From Rhodobacteraceae bacterium WFHF2C18 (GTDB taxonomy: Bacteria; Pseudomonadota; Alphaproteobacteria; Rhodobacterales; Rhodobacteraceae): a stretch of DNA of 64,000 bases. The notes beneath the pieces were generated by a model that saw only the letters and a program-made list of their open reading frames with translations, was not told where the DNA came from and did not search any database. The translations under genes were made by a program, and so were the position numbers. The stretch is taken from the NCBI GenBank assembly GCA_002166865.1, contig NHTQ01000003.1, positions 62,001-126,000 on the forward strand. Reading direction: 5' to 3'. Of the stretch, positions 17,912 through 27,161 are shown one piece after another. Each line of letters opens with the position of its first letter. Position 1 is the stretch's first letter.

Positions 17912-19132
17912 TCAGTCGTAGCTGCGCTGATCCTCTATCACTTTGCCGTCGTTGGGAAGAGTGCCCTTCGGCAGGATTTCCACCCGGCCCTTGAGCTTCA
18001 GCGCCTCGGCCACCGCGCCGGCATAGGTTTCGGGATCGCCCTGCTCGGCCTCGATCTGGACGGTCATGACGTCCTGTTCGCCTTCGCGGGTGGCGATCAC
18101 GCGGGCGCGCGAAATCTCGCCGTGCCGGTCGACCAGCGCGGCCACCTGTTCGGGGCGCACGAACATGCCCTTGATCTTGGTGGTCTGGTCGGCCCGGCCC
18201 ATCCAGCCCTTGATGCGAATATTCGTGCGGCCGCAGGGGCTTGCGCCCTCCATCAGGGCCGACAGGTCGCCGGTGGCGAAACGGATCAGCGGGTAGTCGG
18301 GATTGAGCGTGGTCACCACGACCTCGCCGACTTCGCCGGGGGGCACCGGGTCGCCCGTGCCGGGGCGGACGATCTCGACCAGCACGCCCTCGTCCACGAT
18401 CAGGCCCTCCTGGGCTTGGGATTCGTAGGCGATGTTGCCCAGATCGGCGGTGGCATAGCATTGCAGGCAGGTGATGCCGCGGTCGGCATATTCCTGCCGG
18501 AGCGACGGGAAGAGCGCCCCGCCCCCAACCGCCGCCTTGGTGATGCCGAGCGGCAGGCCCATCTCGGCGGCCTTGTCCAGGATCACCTTCAGGTAATCCG
18601 GTGTCCCGGCATAGGCGGTCACGCCGATGTCGTGCGCCGCCCGCGCCTGCAATTCGGTCTGCCCGGTGCCGGCGGGCAGCACGGCGGCCCCCACGGCGCG
18701 CGCGCCGTTCTCGAAGATCATGCCCGCCGGCGTGAGGTGGTAGCCGAAACAGTTCTGCACGATGTCGTTCGCCCCCACGCCGCAGGCATGCAGGAAGCGG
18801 CCCATGCGCCACCAGTCCTGTGCGACCCGGCCGGGTTCGTAGATCGGGCCCGGCGACTGGAAGACATGGTCGAACCCGCTGGGGGGCCGCGTGGTCAGCC
18901 CGCCGAAGGGGGCCGCATCGCCCTGGGCGCGGCCCAGGTCGGCCTTGCGCAACACCGGCAGGGCCGCGAGGTCCGCCGCGCTGCGGATGGTCAGCGGATC
19001 GACACCGGCCAGCATGTCGCCGTAGCCCGGCAGCTTCTGCGCGCGGGCGATCTGCTGCGGCAGCGCGAGGGCGATCGCCTCGGCGCGTTCCGCGGGGCTT
19101 CGGGTTTCCAGATCGTCGAAATGGGTGCTCAT
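17912..19132 (-). CDS. Phenylacetate-CoA ligase (PaaK)-like adenylate-forming enzyme
   Basis: A 406-residue member of the PaaK branch of AMP-forming acyl/aryl-CoA ligases. The N-terminal region lacks the usual PaaK P-loop SSGTTGKP and has only QSPGPIYEPGRVAQDW at that place. The C-terminal part is well kept: YATADLGNIAYE, PLIRFATGDLS, IRIKGWMGRADQTTKIKGMFVRPEQV. A CoA-ligase role is therefore likely but the altered loop leaves it open. It is the last gene of the minus-strand transporter cluster that also has a second ligase (25185-27161), pointing to import and CoA-activation of a carboxylic acid. Confidence 0.82.
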   Translation of the reverse strand: MSTHFDDLETRSPAERAEAIALALPQQIARAQKLPGYGDMLAGVDPLTIRSAADLAALPVLRKADLGRAQGDAAPFGGLTTRPPSGFDHVFQSPGPIYEPGRVAQDWWRMGRFLHACGVGANDIVQNCFGYHLTPAGMIFENGARAVGAAVLPAGTGQTELQARAAHDIGVTAYAGTPDYLKVILDKAAEMGLPLGITKAAVGGGALFPSLRQEYADRGITCLQCYATADLGNIAYESQAQEGLIVDEGVLVEIVRPGTGDPVPPGEVGEVVVTTLNPDYPLIRFATGDLSALMEGASPCGRTNIRIKGWMGRADQTTKIKGMFVRPEQVAALVDRHGEISRARVIATREGEQDVMTVQIEAEQGDPETYAGAVAEALKLKGRVEILPKGTLPNDGKVIEDQRSYD

Positions 19133-19254
19133 GGCGTCATCCTCCAGCCACGATTGGCGTTGCGGCGTCTTGGCCGGCCGGGGCGGCGCCGGGCCCTGCG
19201 CCGTGCGGGCGGTGTTCGAACGGACGGGGGCGGGGCCGGCGCACGGCTGCCCCC

Positions 19255-20079
19255 TCAGCTCAGCCAGCGCTTGCGGCGGCGGTAGGACCGCACGTCGCGG
19301 AAGCTCTTGCGCCCTTCCTCGGACATGCCGAGGTAGAATTCCTTGACGTCGGGGTTCTCGCGCAGGTCATCGGCGGGGCCGTCCATCACGACGCGCCCCG
19401 ATTCCAGGATATAACCGTAATGGGCGAAGCGCAGGGCCACGTTGGTGTTCTGTTCGGCCAGAAGGAAGGTGGCGCCCTCGTTCTCGTTGAGAGACTTCAC
19501 GATGTTGAAGATTTCCTCCACCAGCTGCGGGGCCAGCCCCATGGAGGGCTCATCCAGCAGGATCGTCTCGGGCCGGCTCATCAGGGCGCGGCCGATGGCG
19601 GTCATCTGCTGCTCGCCGCCCGAGGTGTAGCCGGCCTGGCTCTTGCGGCGTTCCTTGAGGCGGGGGAAATAGGAATAGACCAGGTCGAGGTCGGCCTCGA
19701 TGTCGCCGCGCCCGGCATTGCGGGTGTAGGCGCCGGTCAGCAGGTTTTCCTCGACGGTGAGGTGTTCGAAACAGTGGCGGCCCTCCATCACCTGGATGAC
19801 GCCCTTCTTGACCACGTCCGAGGGCGCGAGATCCTGCACCCGCTCGCCGTGATAGCGGATGTTGCCCTTGGTGACCTCGCCGCGCTCGGATTTCAGCAGG
19901 TTCGAGATCGCCTTGAGCGTGGTGGTCTTGCCGGCGCCGTTGCCGCCCAGCAGCGCGGTGATGCCGCCCTTGGGCACCGCAAGGCTGACACCCTTGAGCA
20001 CGAGGATCACGTGGTTGTAGATCACCTCGATGTTGTTGACCTCGAGCAGTGCCTCTTCGGTCGGTCCTGCATCCAGCAT
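19255..20079 (-). CDS. HAAT-family ABC transporter ATPase, LivF-like
   Basis: A 274-residue ATPase of a branched-chain-amino-acid-type importer. Walker A GGNGAGKTT, signature TSGGEQQ, Walker B ETILLDEPS and the switch His region LLAEQN are present. The sequence EGRHCFEHLTVEENLL is the LivF-type region around the Q-loop (Gln94-His100). A basic C-terminal tail (RRRKRW) is added. It works with the LivG-like ATPase at 24367-25188 and the two permeases in the same cluster; the transported compound is probably the substrate of the two clustered CoA ligases rather than an amino acid. Confidence 0.93.
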   Translation of the reverse strand: MLDAGPTEEALLEVNNIEVIYNHVILVLKGVSLAVPKGGITALLGGNGAGKTTTLKAISNLLKSERGEVTKGNIRYHGERVQDLAPSDVVKKGVIQVMEGRHCFEHLTVEENLLTGAYTRNAGRGDIEADLDLVYSYFPRLKERRKSQAGYTSGGEQQMTAIGRALMSRPETILLDEPSMGLAPQLVEEIFNIVKSLNENEGATFLLAEQNTNVALRFAHYGYILESGRVVMDGPADDLRENPDVKEFYLGMSEEGRKSFRDVRSYRRRKRWLS

Positions 20080-20132
20080 TTGGCCTGTCTCCGTCGCGTC
20101 CCGGTGGCCCGGGCCCTTTGGGTCATGGGGGT

Positions 20133-20157
20133 GGGGCGGCGGCGTGCCCGCCGCCCC
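20133..20157 (-). other. G+C-rich stem-loop between binding-protein and LivF-like genes
   Basis: Perfect 10-bp stem GGGGCGGCGG/CCGCCGCCCC with a 5-base loop. The four-T tract lies on the plus-strand side, so as an intrinsic terminator it would face the wrong way for these minus-strand genes. A 3'-end stabiliser that keeps binding-protein mRNA above transporter mRNA is the likelier role. Confidence 0.5.
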
Positions 20158-20177
20158 CTTTTGTCATGGCCGCGCGA

Positions 20178-21464
20178 TCACTCGTCGCAGCGCAGTTCGA
20201 TGTCGTTCTCCTCGGCGTACTGCATAGAGTCTTCCTCGATGAGCGGCTGGAGGATTTCCTGATCCGACTGGAAGTAGTCGGTGATCAGGCTCCATTCCTC
20301 GGCCTCGGCGTCCCACTGGGCCACCGCGCCCATGCCGTTGCCGCCGTGGTTCTCGCAGGTGACGGTGAACTCGGGGCCGAAGTTCGGAAGGCCGATGGCG
20401 GCCATCTTCTCCTCGGTCATTTCCAGGTTCTCCATGCCGTCGCGCATCTGTTCCGCCGTGATGGCGGAGGTGTCGTGGATTTCCTGCGCCGTCTTGGCGG
20501 CCTCCGTAGCCAGCATCGCGGCATACATCCCGCGATTGTAGAGCACGGTGCCGATCTGGTCCCCGGCGCCGGCGGCCTTGCCACGATCGACGACGTATTC
20601 CTGGATGTCGTCATAGACCGGGTAGTCGCTGCCGAGGTTGTGGAAGGTCAGCGCCTTGTAGCCGTCGGCGGCCTTGCCGGCGGGCTTCACGTCGTTCTCG
20701 GAGCCGGACCACCAGATGCCGATGAAGTTCTCCATCGGGAAGCGGATGTTCACGGCTTCCTGGATGGCGACCTGGTTCATCACGCCCCAGCCCCACATGA
20801 TGACGTAGTCGGGCTTCTCGCGGCGGATCTGCAGCCACTGCGACTTCTGCTCCTGCCCGGGGTGGTCCACCGGCAGCAGGGTCAGGTCGTAGCCGTGCTT
20901 CTCGGAAAGCTTTTCAAGCGTGCGGATCGGCTCCTTGCCGTAGGCGGAGTTGTGGTAGACCAGCGCGATGGTCTTGTCGCTGATGTCGCCGTCGTTTTCG
21001 TTCAGGATGTGGGTGACCGCGTGGCTGGCGCCGTCCCAGTAGTTTGCCGGGTAGTTGAAGACCCACTTGAACACCCGGCCGTTCTTGGCCGAGGTCCGGC
21101 CGTAGCCCATGGTGTGCATCGGGATTCCGTCGGCGCTGACCTTGGGGATCAGCTGATATGTGATGCCGGTGCTCAGCGGCTGGTAGACCAGGCTTCCCTC
21201 GCCCTTGGTCGATTCGTAACACTCCACGCCCTTTTCGGTGTTGTAGCCCGTCTCGCACTCGTTGATGGTGATCTTCTCGCCGCCGATGCCGCCGTCGCGC
21301 TCGTTCAGCAGGGTCAGGTAATCCTGATACCCGTCCGAGAACGGGATGCCGTTTGCGGCGTAGGGCCCCGTGCGATAGCTCAGATCCGGGAAGACCAGAT
21401 CCGCCATCGCAGGGGCGGCGGCCAGTATGGCCGCGGCTGTTGCGGTTGCCAGTTTCAGTTTCAT
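20178..21464 (-). CDS. ABC transporter periplasmic substrate-binding protein (HAAT type 1)
   Basis: A 428-residue exported binding protein. Residues 1-21 are a Sec signal peptide (KLKLATATAAAILAAAPAMA). The mature part follows the Leu/Ile/Val-binding protein plan: GEKITINECETGYNTEKGVECYE near the first lobe, and ALVYHNSAYGKEPIRTLEKL in the middle. GGGAGGAT lies just upstream of ATG 21464, which rules out the long frame extension beyond it. It delivers the substrate to the LivM/LivH-like permeases encoded upstream in the same operon. Ligand unknown; the ligase-rich neighbourhood suggests an aromatic or aliphatic acid. Confidence 0.92.
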   Translation of the reverse strand: MKLKLATATAAAILAAAPAMADLVFPDLSYRTGPYAANGIPFSDGYQDYLTLLNERDGGIGGEKITINECETGYNTEKGVECYESTKGEGSLVYQPLSTGITYQLIPKVSADGIPMHTMGYGRTSAKNGRVFKWVFNYPANYWDGASHAVTHILNENDGDISDKTIALVYHNSAYGKEPIRTLEKLSEKHGYDLTLLPVDHPGQEQKSQWLQIRREKPDYVIMWGWGVMNQVAIQEAVNIRFPMENFIGIWWSGSENDVKPAGKAADGYKALTFHNLGSDYPVYDDIQEYVVDRGKAAGAGDQIGTVLYNRGMYAAMLATEAAKTAQEIHDTSAITAEQMRDGMENLEMTEEKMAAIGLPNFGPEFTVTCENHGGNGMGAVAQWDAEAEEWSLITDYFQSDQEILQPLIEEDSMQYAEENDIELRCDE

Positions 21465-21547
21465 CGGTACGTATCCTCCCTTGGTCATGGTCCGATGGTT
21501 GCAAGTGCCGGGGGTTTGCGCCCCCGGTCCGTTCGGTCCGCCCGTCC

Positions 21548-22624
21548 CTAGTGGGGGAAGGGCCAGAGCCTCAGTTTCTCCTTGGCCACGCGCCAGAGCT
21601 GCGCCAGGCCGTGCGGCTCGGCCACCAGGAAGGTGACGATGAGCCCGCCGACGATGATGAACTCCAGATGCGCGGCGAGGTCCGTGGGCCAGCCGAGGCC
21701 GCCCACCAGCAGGTTCTTGAGCAGGACTGGCAGGAGCACCAGGAAGGCCGCCCCGGCGAAACTGCCGAAGATCGATCCCAGCCCGCCGATGATCACCATG
21801 AACAGGACCAGGAACGACTTGTTGATGCCGAAGACCTCGCCCACCTCGACCGCGCCCAGATAGACGGCGAAGAACAGCGCCCCGGCGATGCCCACGAAGA
21901 AGGAGCTGACGGCAAAGGCCGAGAGCTTGGCACGCAGGGGGTTCACCCCGATGATCTCGGCGGCGATGTCCATGTCGCGGATGGCCATCCACTTGCGCCC
22001 GGCCATGCCGCGCGTGAGGTTGCGCGCGATCAGCGCGCTGGCCGTCAGGAACACCAGACACAGCAGGTACGTGGCCCAGGGCGCGGTCTCGGCCCCGGTG
22101 ACGGGGATGCCGAAGATCGTCCGCTCGGGCGCGTTGATCTGGCCGGAGGCGGAGTAGTTGTAGAACCACGGCACACGGTTGAAGAGCCAGACCAGGAAGA
22201 ATTGCGCCGCCAGGGTCGCCACCGCCAGGTAGAAGCCCTTGATCCGCAGCGAGGGCAGGCCGAAGAGCGTTCCGACCGCCGCCGTCACGCCGCCGGCGAT
22301 GATGACGTGGAAGAAGATGTTCACGTCGGGAAAGGCGGTCATCAGCTTGTAGCAGGCGTAGGCGCCCACGGCCATGAACCCGCCGGTGCCAAGGCTGACC
22401 TGCCCGCAGTAGCCCACGAGGATGTTCAGCCCGATCGCCGCGATCGAGTAGATCAGGAAGGGCAGGAAGACGGCGTTCAGCCAGTAGTCGTTGATGACGA
22501 AGGGCACCACCAGGAAGGCCACCGCCAGCACCGCGAAGTACCGATAGCGGTCGAAGCGGATCGGGAAGGTCTGGGTGTCTTCTGCGTAGGAGGTTTTGAA
22601 GTCCCCCGCTTCACGATAGAACAT
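21548..22624 (-). CDS. HAAT-family ABC permease, LivM-like
   Basis: A 358-residue membrane protein with about ten helices. GLNILVGYCGQVSLGTGGFMAVGAYACY is the LivM-type start of the permease core, and IGVNPLRAKLSAFAVSSFFVGIAGAL contains the loop that touches the ATPases. GGLGSIFGSFAGA follows. It pairs with the LivH-like protein (23279-24265) to form the membrane channel. The stop codon of the next upstream gene lies one base from its start, so translation is probably coupled. Confidence 0.94.
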   Translation of the reverse strand: MFYREAGDFKTSYAEDTQTFPIRFDRYRYFAVLAVAFLVVPFVINDYWLNAVFLPFLIYSIAAIGLNILVGYCGQVSLGTGGFMAVGAYACYKLMTAFPDVNIFFHVIIAGGVTAAVGTLFGLPSLRIKGFYLAVATLAAQFFLVWLFNRVPWFYNYSASGQINAPERTIFGIPVTGAETAPWATYLLCLVFLTASALIARNLTRGMAGRKWMAIRDMDIAAEIIGVNPLRAKLSAFAVSSFFVGIAGALFFAVYLGAVEVGEVFGINKSFLVLFMVIIGGLGSIFGSFAGAAFLVLLPVLLKNLLVGGLGWPTDLAAHLEFIIVGGLIVTFLVAEPHGLAQLWRVAKEKLRLWPFPH

Positions 22625-22888
22625 TTAGATTACCTCCCCTTCGGTTTCTTCGCTCGTATCGGGTTCGCGTTTCTCGGCGCGGTTGGGCGGTTTGGCGTAA
22701 CCGGTGCGTTCCGAGTGGCGCACCAGCCAGAAAAAGGCGAGCATCCCCACCCCGCCGCCCAGCGCGGCGAGGAGCGCGGCGGTAACCATCTGCCCGGTCT
22801 GGGCGGGCTGCGCCGTGAGGGCGAGGTAGCCGAAGGCCCAGAAGCCCGCCCAGGCGATGACGTTGAGGATGGCGATGAGCTTGGTCAT
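22625..22888 (-). CDS. Small two-helix membrane protein, unknown function
   Basis: An 87-residue protein with two hydrophobic helices (about 4-27 and 33-57) and a charged, acidic C-terminal tail (RAEKREPDTSEETEGEV). It sits between the two permease genes, overlapping the VOC gene by four bases (ATGA) and abutting the LivM-like gene, so it is clearly part of the operon. I do not recognise the family. It might be an accessory subunit of the transporter; nothing in the sequence proves this. Confidence 0.8.
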   Translation of the reverse strand: MTKLIAILNVIAWAGFWAFGYLALTAQPAQTGQMVTAALLAALGGGVGMLAFFWLVRHSERTGYAKPPNRAEKREPDTSEETEGEVI

Positions 22889-23274
22889 GCGCCCGTGCCC
22901 CCCTCGAATTCGGCCGCGGCGCCGGGCCAGTCGGCGCCCTGCGGGCCGACCAGGCAGAACCGGTGCCCGGTGGGGGCCTCCATCACGATCCAGTCGCGCA
23001 TGCGCGCCACCTCGGTGGCGCCGAGGCCCTCGAGCCGGGCGCATTCGGCGTTCATGTCGTCCGTCTCGATATCGAGATGCACGCGCGGGGCGTGATCGAC
23101 CGCCTGCAGCAGCACCTTGGGATGGCCGGCGTGGCCGTCGAAAACGGTGTATTTCCCGCGTTCGTCGATCTCGCCCCGCATGCCCAGCATCGCCGACCAG
23201 AACGCCGTTGCCTGGCTCAGGTCCTGCGTCCGGCAATCTATGCAGACCACGCCGATGCGTGACTTGTGCGCCAT
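22885..23274 (-). CDS. VOC superfamily (glyoxalase/bleomycin-resistance fold) protein
   Basis: A 129-residue single VOC domain: RIGVVCIDCRTQDLSQATAFW at the N-terminus, VHLDIETDDMNAEC with the metal-type His in the middle, and WIVMEAPTGHRFCLV with Glu near the end. Such proteins include dioxygenases, isomerases and binding proteins. Its place inside the transporter-ligase operon hints at a role in metabolism of the imported compound. It overlaps the small membrane protein gene by four bases and is four bases from the LivH-like gene. Confidence 0.88.
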   Translation of the reverse strand: MAHKSRIGVVCIDCRTQDLSQATAFWSAMLGMRGEIDERGKYTVFDGHAGHPKVLLQAVDHAPRVHLDIETDDMNAECARLEGLGATEVARMRDWIVMEAPTGHRFCLVGPQGADWPGAAAEFEGGTGA

Positions 23275-23278
23275 GCCG

Positions 23279-24265
23279 TCACACCCTCTCGATGATCTTC
23301 TCGCCGAACAGGCCCTGCGGCCGGAAGACGAGGAAGACGAGCGCCAGCACGTAGGCGAACCAGTTCTCGGTCGCGCCGCCCACGAGCGGGCCGACGATGA
23401 ACTCGAACAGCTTCTCGCCCACCCCGATGATCAGCCCGCCGACGATGGCGCCGGGGATCGAGGTGAAGCCGCCCAGCATGAGCACCGGCAGCGCCTTGAG
23501 CGCGATCAGCGACAGCGAGAACTGCACGCCGGACTTGGTGCCCCACATGATGCCGGCGACCAGCGCCACGAAGCCGGCCAGCGACCAGACCATCACCCAG
23601 ATGAAGTTCAGGCTGATGCCCACCGACAGGGCCGCCTGGTGGTCGTCGGCGACGGCCCGCATGGCGCGACCCTGCTTTGTATACTGCGCGAAGACCACCA
23701 GCGCCACGACCAGGACCGCCGCGATGCCGGTGGCCCAGAGGTCCAGATTGTCGATGAAGAACCCGTAGCCGAAAATGCCGTAGGTGACCTCGTCGATCAT
23801 GGGGTTGATCCCCTGCGGCAGGCCGACGTCGAGCGTCTTGATGTCACTGCCCCACATCATGTCGCCCATGCCTTCCAGGAAATAGGCCAGGCCGATGGTG
23901 GCCATGAACAGGATGATCGGCTCCTGGTTCACCAGGTGCTGGAAGACCAGCTTGTTCACCAGCCAGGCCAGGAGCACCATCACCGCCATGGTCAGCAGGA
24001 TCGCGAGCAGCGCCGGCACGTGCCAGCCGAAGTGGTGGATCTCGGTGCCGAAGGTCGCGTTGATGAGGTGGCTGAAGGGCACCTGCCCTTCCATGATGCC
24101 CACCAGGGTCAGCGCCGCGAAGAGCGCCATGACCCCCTGGCTGTAGTTGAAGATGCCGCTGGCCTTGAAGATCAGCACGAAGCCCAGGGCGACGAGGGCA
24201 TAGAGAACCCCGGCCATGAGGCCGTTCAGAAAGACCTCCATTCCCCAAATGACCTGTTCAGGCAT
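23279..24265 (-). CDS. HAAT-family ABC permease, LivH-like
   Basis: A 328-residue membrane protein. FLNGLMAGVLYALVALGFVLIFKASGIFNYSQG is the standard LivH start; AMRAVADDHQAALSVGISLN is the ATPase-contact loop, and LPVLMLGGFTSIPGAIVGG follows. GGGAGAG precedes ATG 24265. The open frame extends 33 codons further but that part translates a palindromic repeat and is not needed. It forms the channel with the LivM-like permease. Confidence 0.94.
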   Translation of the reverse strand: MPEQVIWGMEVFLNGLMAGVLYALVALGFVLIFKASGIFNYSQGVMALFAALTLVGIMEGQVPFSHLINATFGTEIHHFGWHVPALLAILLTMAVMVLLAWLVNKLVFQHLVNQEPIILFMATIGLAYFLEGMGDMMWGSDIKTLDVGLPQGINPMIDEVTYGIFGYGFFIDNLDLWATGIAAVLVVALVVFAQYTKQGRAMRAVADDHQAALSVGISLNFIWVMVWSLAGFVALVAGIMWGTKSGVQFSLSLIALKALPVLMLGGFTSIPGAIVGGLIIGVGEKLFEFIVGPLVGGATENWFAYVLALVFLVFRPQGLFGEKIIERV

Positions 24266-24328
24266 GTGCTCTCTCCCGCATGGTGTCTGTCGCGTTCCGG
24301 GCGCAGGCCGGGGCCTGGCGACCAAGAG

Positions 24329-24349
24329 ATCCCGGATCAAGTCCGGGAT
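24329..24349. repeat. Short palindrome in the LivG-LivH gap
   Basis: Eight-base arms ATCCCGGA/TCCGGGAT with a TCAAG loop. The core CCCGGATCAAGTCCGGG is of a type found dispersed in many alphaproteobacterial genomes (recalled, not searched). It fills the only large gap (101 bases) in the otherwise tightly packed operon. Confidence 0.6.
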
Positions 24350-24366
24350 GTTTCTGCGCCGCAAAG

Positions 24367-25188
24367 TCAGTCATGGGCGACCCCCAGGTAGGCGTCGATC
24401 ACGTCCTGGTTGTTGCGCACCTCGTCCGGCGAGCCGTCGCCGATCTTCTTGCCGTAGTCCATCACCACGACGCGGTCGGAGAGGTCCATGACCACGCCCA
24501 TGTCGTGTTCGATCAGCGCGATGGTGGTGCCGAACTCGTCGTTCACGTCGAGGACGAAGCGCGACATGTCCTCCTTCTCCTCGACGTTCATGCCCGCCAT
24601 CGGCTCATCCAGCAGCAGGATGGACGGCTCGGCGGCCAGTGCGCGCGCCAGTTCCACCCGCTTCTTGAGGCCATAGGGCAGGCGGCCCACCGGCGTCTTG
24701 CGGATGTGCTGGATTTCGAGGAAGTCGATGATCTTCTCCACCGACTCGCGGTTCTTGACCTCCTCGGCCTCGGCGCGGCCTTTCCAGAGGCTCTGCGCCA
24801 CAAGCCCGGCGTGCATGTGCCGCAACCGGCCGGTCATCACGTTGTCCAGCACCGTCATGCCCTCGAAGAGCGCGATGTTCTGGAACGTGCGGGCGATGCC
24901 CTGGCGGGCGACCTGGTAGGGTTTCATCTGGGGGCGGCGTTCGCCCTTGTACCAGACCTCGCCCACCTGGGGGTTGTAGAACCCCGAGATGACGTTGAGC
25001 ATCGACGACTTTCCGGCGCCGTTGGGCCCGATGATCGCGCGGATCTCGCCCTGGCGTATGTCGAAGGAGATGTCCTTGATCGCCACGACCCCGCCGAAGC
25101 GCAGGGTGATGTTGCGCATTTCCATCACCACGCCGCCGATCTTGCGGCCGTCCTCGGTGACGTATCCTTCGGTGTTCATCTCGTTCAT
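24367..25188 (-). CDS. HAAT-family ABC transporter ATPase, LivG-like
   Basis: A 273-residue ATPase. Walker A GPNGAGKSS, a LivG-type RTFQNIALFEGMTVLDNVM segment, a signature loop PYGLKKRVELARAL (Gly-Leu in place of the usual Ser-Gly-Gly) and Walker B PSILLLDEPMAGMN are seen, then LIEHDMGVV with the switch His. The first ~20 residues (up to GGVVMEM) are an extension. It overlaps the ligase gene by four bases, tying transport to activation of the imported acid. Confidence 0.93.
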   Translation of the reverse strand: MNEMNTEGYVTEDGRKIGGVVMEMRNITLRFGGVVAIKDISFDIRQGEIRAIIGPNGAGKSSMLNVISGFYNPQVGEVWYKGERRPQMKPYQVARQGIARTFQNIALFEGMTVLDNVMTGRLRHMHAGLVAQSLWKGRAEAEEVKNRESVEKIIDFLEIQHIRKTPVGRLPYGLKKRVELARALAAEPSILLLDEPMAGMNVEEKEDMSRFVLDVNDEFGTTIALIEHDMGVVMDLSDRVVVMDYGKKIGDGSPDEVRNNQDVIDAYLGVAHD

Positions 25189-27161
25189 TCCGCCGCCACC
25201 TTCTTGTCGTCGGCCACGTCCACAACCGCGGCATCACGGATTTCCAGCGTCGCGCTGATCGAGCCCTTGCGGCCGTCCTCGTAGGTGACCTCGGTCGTCG
25301 TCGAGATCTCCTTGGAGCCGTCATAAAGGGCCGTGAGCAGATCGCCGTATTTCTCGGCGACGACACCGCGGCGCACCTTGCGGGTGCGGGTGATCTCGCC
25401 GTCGTCGGCATCCAGTTCCTTGTGCAGCACGAGGAAGCGGTGCACCTGGCAATGCGACAGCATCGGGTCCTCGGACAGGGAGCGGTTCACGTCCTCCACG
25501 TGTTGCTGGATCATGTCCAGCACCCGCGGGTGCCCGGCCAGTTCCTGGTAGGAGGCATAGCCGATGTTGTTGCGCTCGGCCCAGTTGCCGACGGCGTTGA
25601 GGTCGATGTTGATGAAGGCCGTGCAGGCATCGCGGCCGTCGCCGAAGACCACCGCTTCGAGGATGTTGGGGAAGAACTTTAGCTTGTTCTCCACGTATTT
25701 CGGCGCGAACATCTTCCCGTCGGCCATCTTGCCGACGTCCTTGGCCCGGTCGATGATGCGCAGGTGGCCCGAGTCCTCCTCGAAGAAGCCGGCGTCGCCC
25801 GTGGCCACCCAGCCGTCCTCGGTCTTGGTCTTCTTCGTGCTTTCCTCGTTCTTGTAATAGTACTCGAAAACGCCCGGGCCGCGGTACCAGACCTCGCCGT
25901 TCTCGTCGATCTCGACCTCCACCCCCGGGGCGGGCACGCCCACCGTGTCCGAGCGGACCTCGCCGTCGGGCTGCACGGTGATGAACACGCTCGCCTCGGT
26001 CTGGCCGTAGAGCTGCTTGAGGTTGATGCCGAGCGAGCGGTAGAAATCGAAGATCTCGGGCCCGATCGCCTCGCCCGCGGTATAGCCGACCCGCACCCTG
26101 GAAAAGCCCAGGGTATCCTTGAGCGGCCCGTAGACCAGGGCGTGGCCCAGCGCGTACTTGGCCCGGTCCCAGGCGCCGACGGGCTTGCCGTCGAGGATCG
26201 CGGGGCCGACCTTGCGCGCGTGTTCCATGAAGACGTCGAAAAGCCACTTCTTGAGCCGGCCCGCGTCCTCCATCCGGATCATCACGTTGGTCAGCTGGGT
26301 CTCGAAGACCCGCGGCGGGGCGAAGTAATAGGTCGGTCCGATCTCGCGCAGGTCGATCTGCATGGTATCCGCCGATTCCGGGCAATTCACGCAGAAGCCG
26401 CACCAGTAGGCCTGACCGACCGAGAAGATGAAGTCGCCCACCCAGGCCATGGGCAGGTAGGCCAGCACCTCTTCGTGTTCGGTGAGGTTGTCGAACTCGG
26501 CCGAGGCCCTGGAGGCCTCGATGATGTTGCGGTTGGACAGCACCACGCCCTTGGGCTTGCCCGTCGTCCCGGAGGTGTAGAGCATCACGCAGATGCTGTC
26601 ATAGTCGAGCTTGCCGCGCCGTTCCTTGAGGTCCTCGATGAATTCCCAGTAGGCGGCGCGCCCCTGCTCCTGGATGTCCGCGAAGATGTGCAGCTTGTGG
26701 TGGTCGTATTTCCGCAGCCCCCGCGGATCGACGTAGATCATGTGCTCGAACTGGTGGAGCTCTTCCTGGATCTCGATGACCTTGTCGACCTGCTCCTGGT
26801 CCTCCACCACGGCAAAGCGCGCGCCGCAATGTCCCATCACATAGGCCATCTCCTCGGCCGCGGCGTCCTGGTAGAGCGGCACGGGGATCGCGCCCACGGA
26901 CTGCGCGGCGACCATCGCCCAGTAGAAATAGGGCCGGTTGCGCCCGATGATGGCGACGAAATCGCCCTCGTCGACGCCGAGGTTGAGAAACCCCAGCGCG
27001 AGCGCCTCGATCTCCTTCTCGGTTTCCGCCCAGGTCCAGCTTTGCCAGATGCCGAACTCTTTCTCGCGGTAGGCGGGGCGTGTACCGAAGCGTTCGGCGT
27101 TACGCTGCAATAGCGCGGGAACGGAGGCCATGCCCTCCGCCGCCTGTGACGACTGTCCCAA
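25185..27161 (-). CDS. AMP-dependent acyl-CoA synthetase (long-chain fatty acid-CoA ligase type)
   Basis: A 658-residue ligase that activates a carboxylic acid with ATP and CoA. P-loop YTSGTTGKPKGVVLSN, the A5 motif YGQTEAS and the A7-A8 region WVATGDAGFFEEDSGHLRIIDRAKD are intact, and a C-terminal extension (EVTYEDGRKGSISATLEIRDA) follows. I set the start at TTG 27161 because GGAGGAG lies five bases upstream; ATG 27131 (648 residues) is a good alternative. It is the first gene of the minus-strand transporter operon and is divergent from a hybrid kinase gene, which may regulate it. Confidence 0.9.
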   Translation of the reverse strand: MGQSSQAAEGMASVPALLQRNAERFGTRPAYREKEFGIWQSWTWAETEKEIEALALGFLNLGVDEGDFVAIIGRNRPYFYWAMVAAQSVGAIPVPLYQDAAAEEMAYVMGHCGARFAVVEDQEQVDKVIEIQEELHQFEHMIYVDPRGLRKYDHHKLHIFADIQEQGRAAYWEFIEDLKERRGKLDYDSICVMLYTSGTTGKPKGVVLSNRNIIEASRASAEFDNLTEHEEVLAYLPMAWVGDFIFSVGQAYWCGFCVNCPESADTMQIDLREIGPTYYFAPPRVFETQLTNVMIRMEDAGRLKKWLFDVFMEHARKVGPAILDGKPVGAWDRAKYALGHALVYGPLKDTLGFSRVRVGYTAGEAIGPEIFDFYRSLGINLKQLYGQTEASVFITVQPDGEVRSDTVGVPAPGVEVEIDENGEVWYRGPGVFEYYYKNEESTKKTKTEDGWVATGDAGFFEEDSGHLRIIDRAKDVGKMADGKMFAPKYVENKLKFFPNILEAVVFGDGRDACTAFINIDLNAVGNWAERNNIGYASYQELAGHPRVLDMIQQHVEDVNRSLSEDPMLSHCQVHRFLVLHKELDADDGEITRTRKVRRGVVAEKYGDLLTALYDGSKEISTTTEVTYEDGRKGSISATLEIRDAAVVDVADDKKVAAE

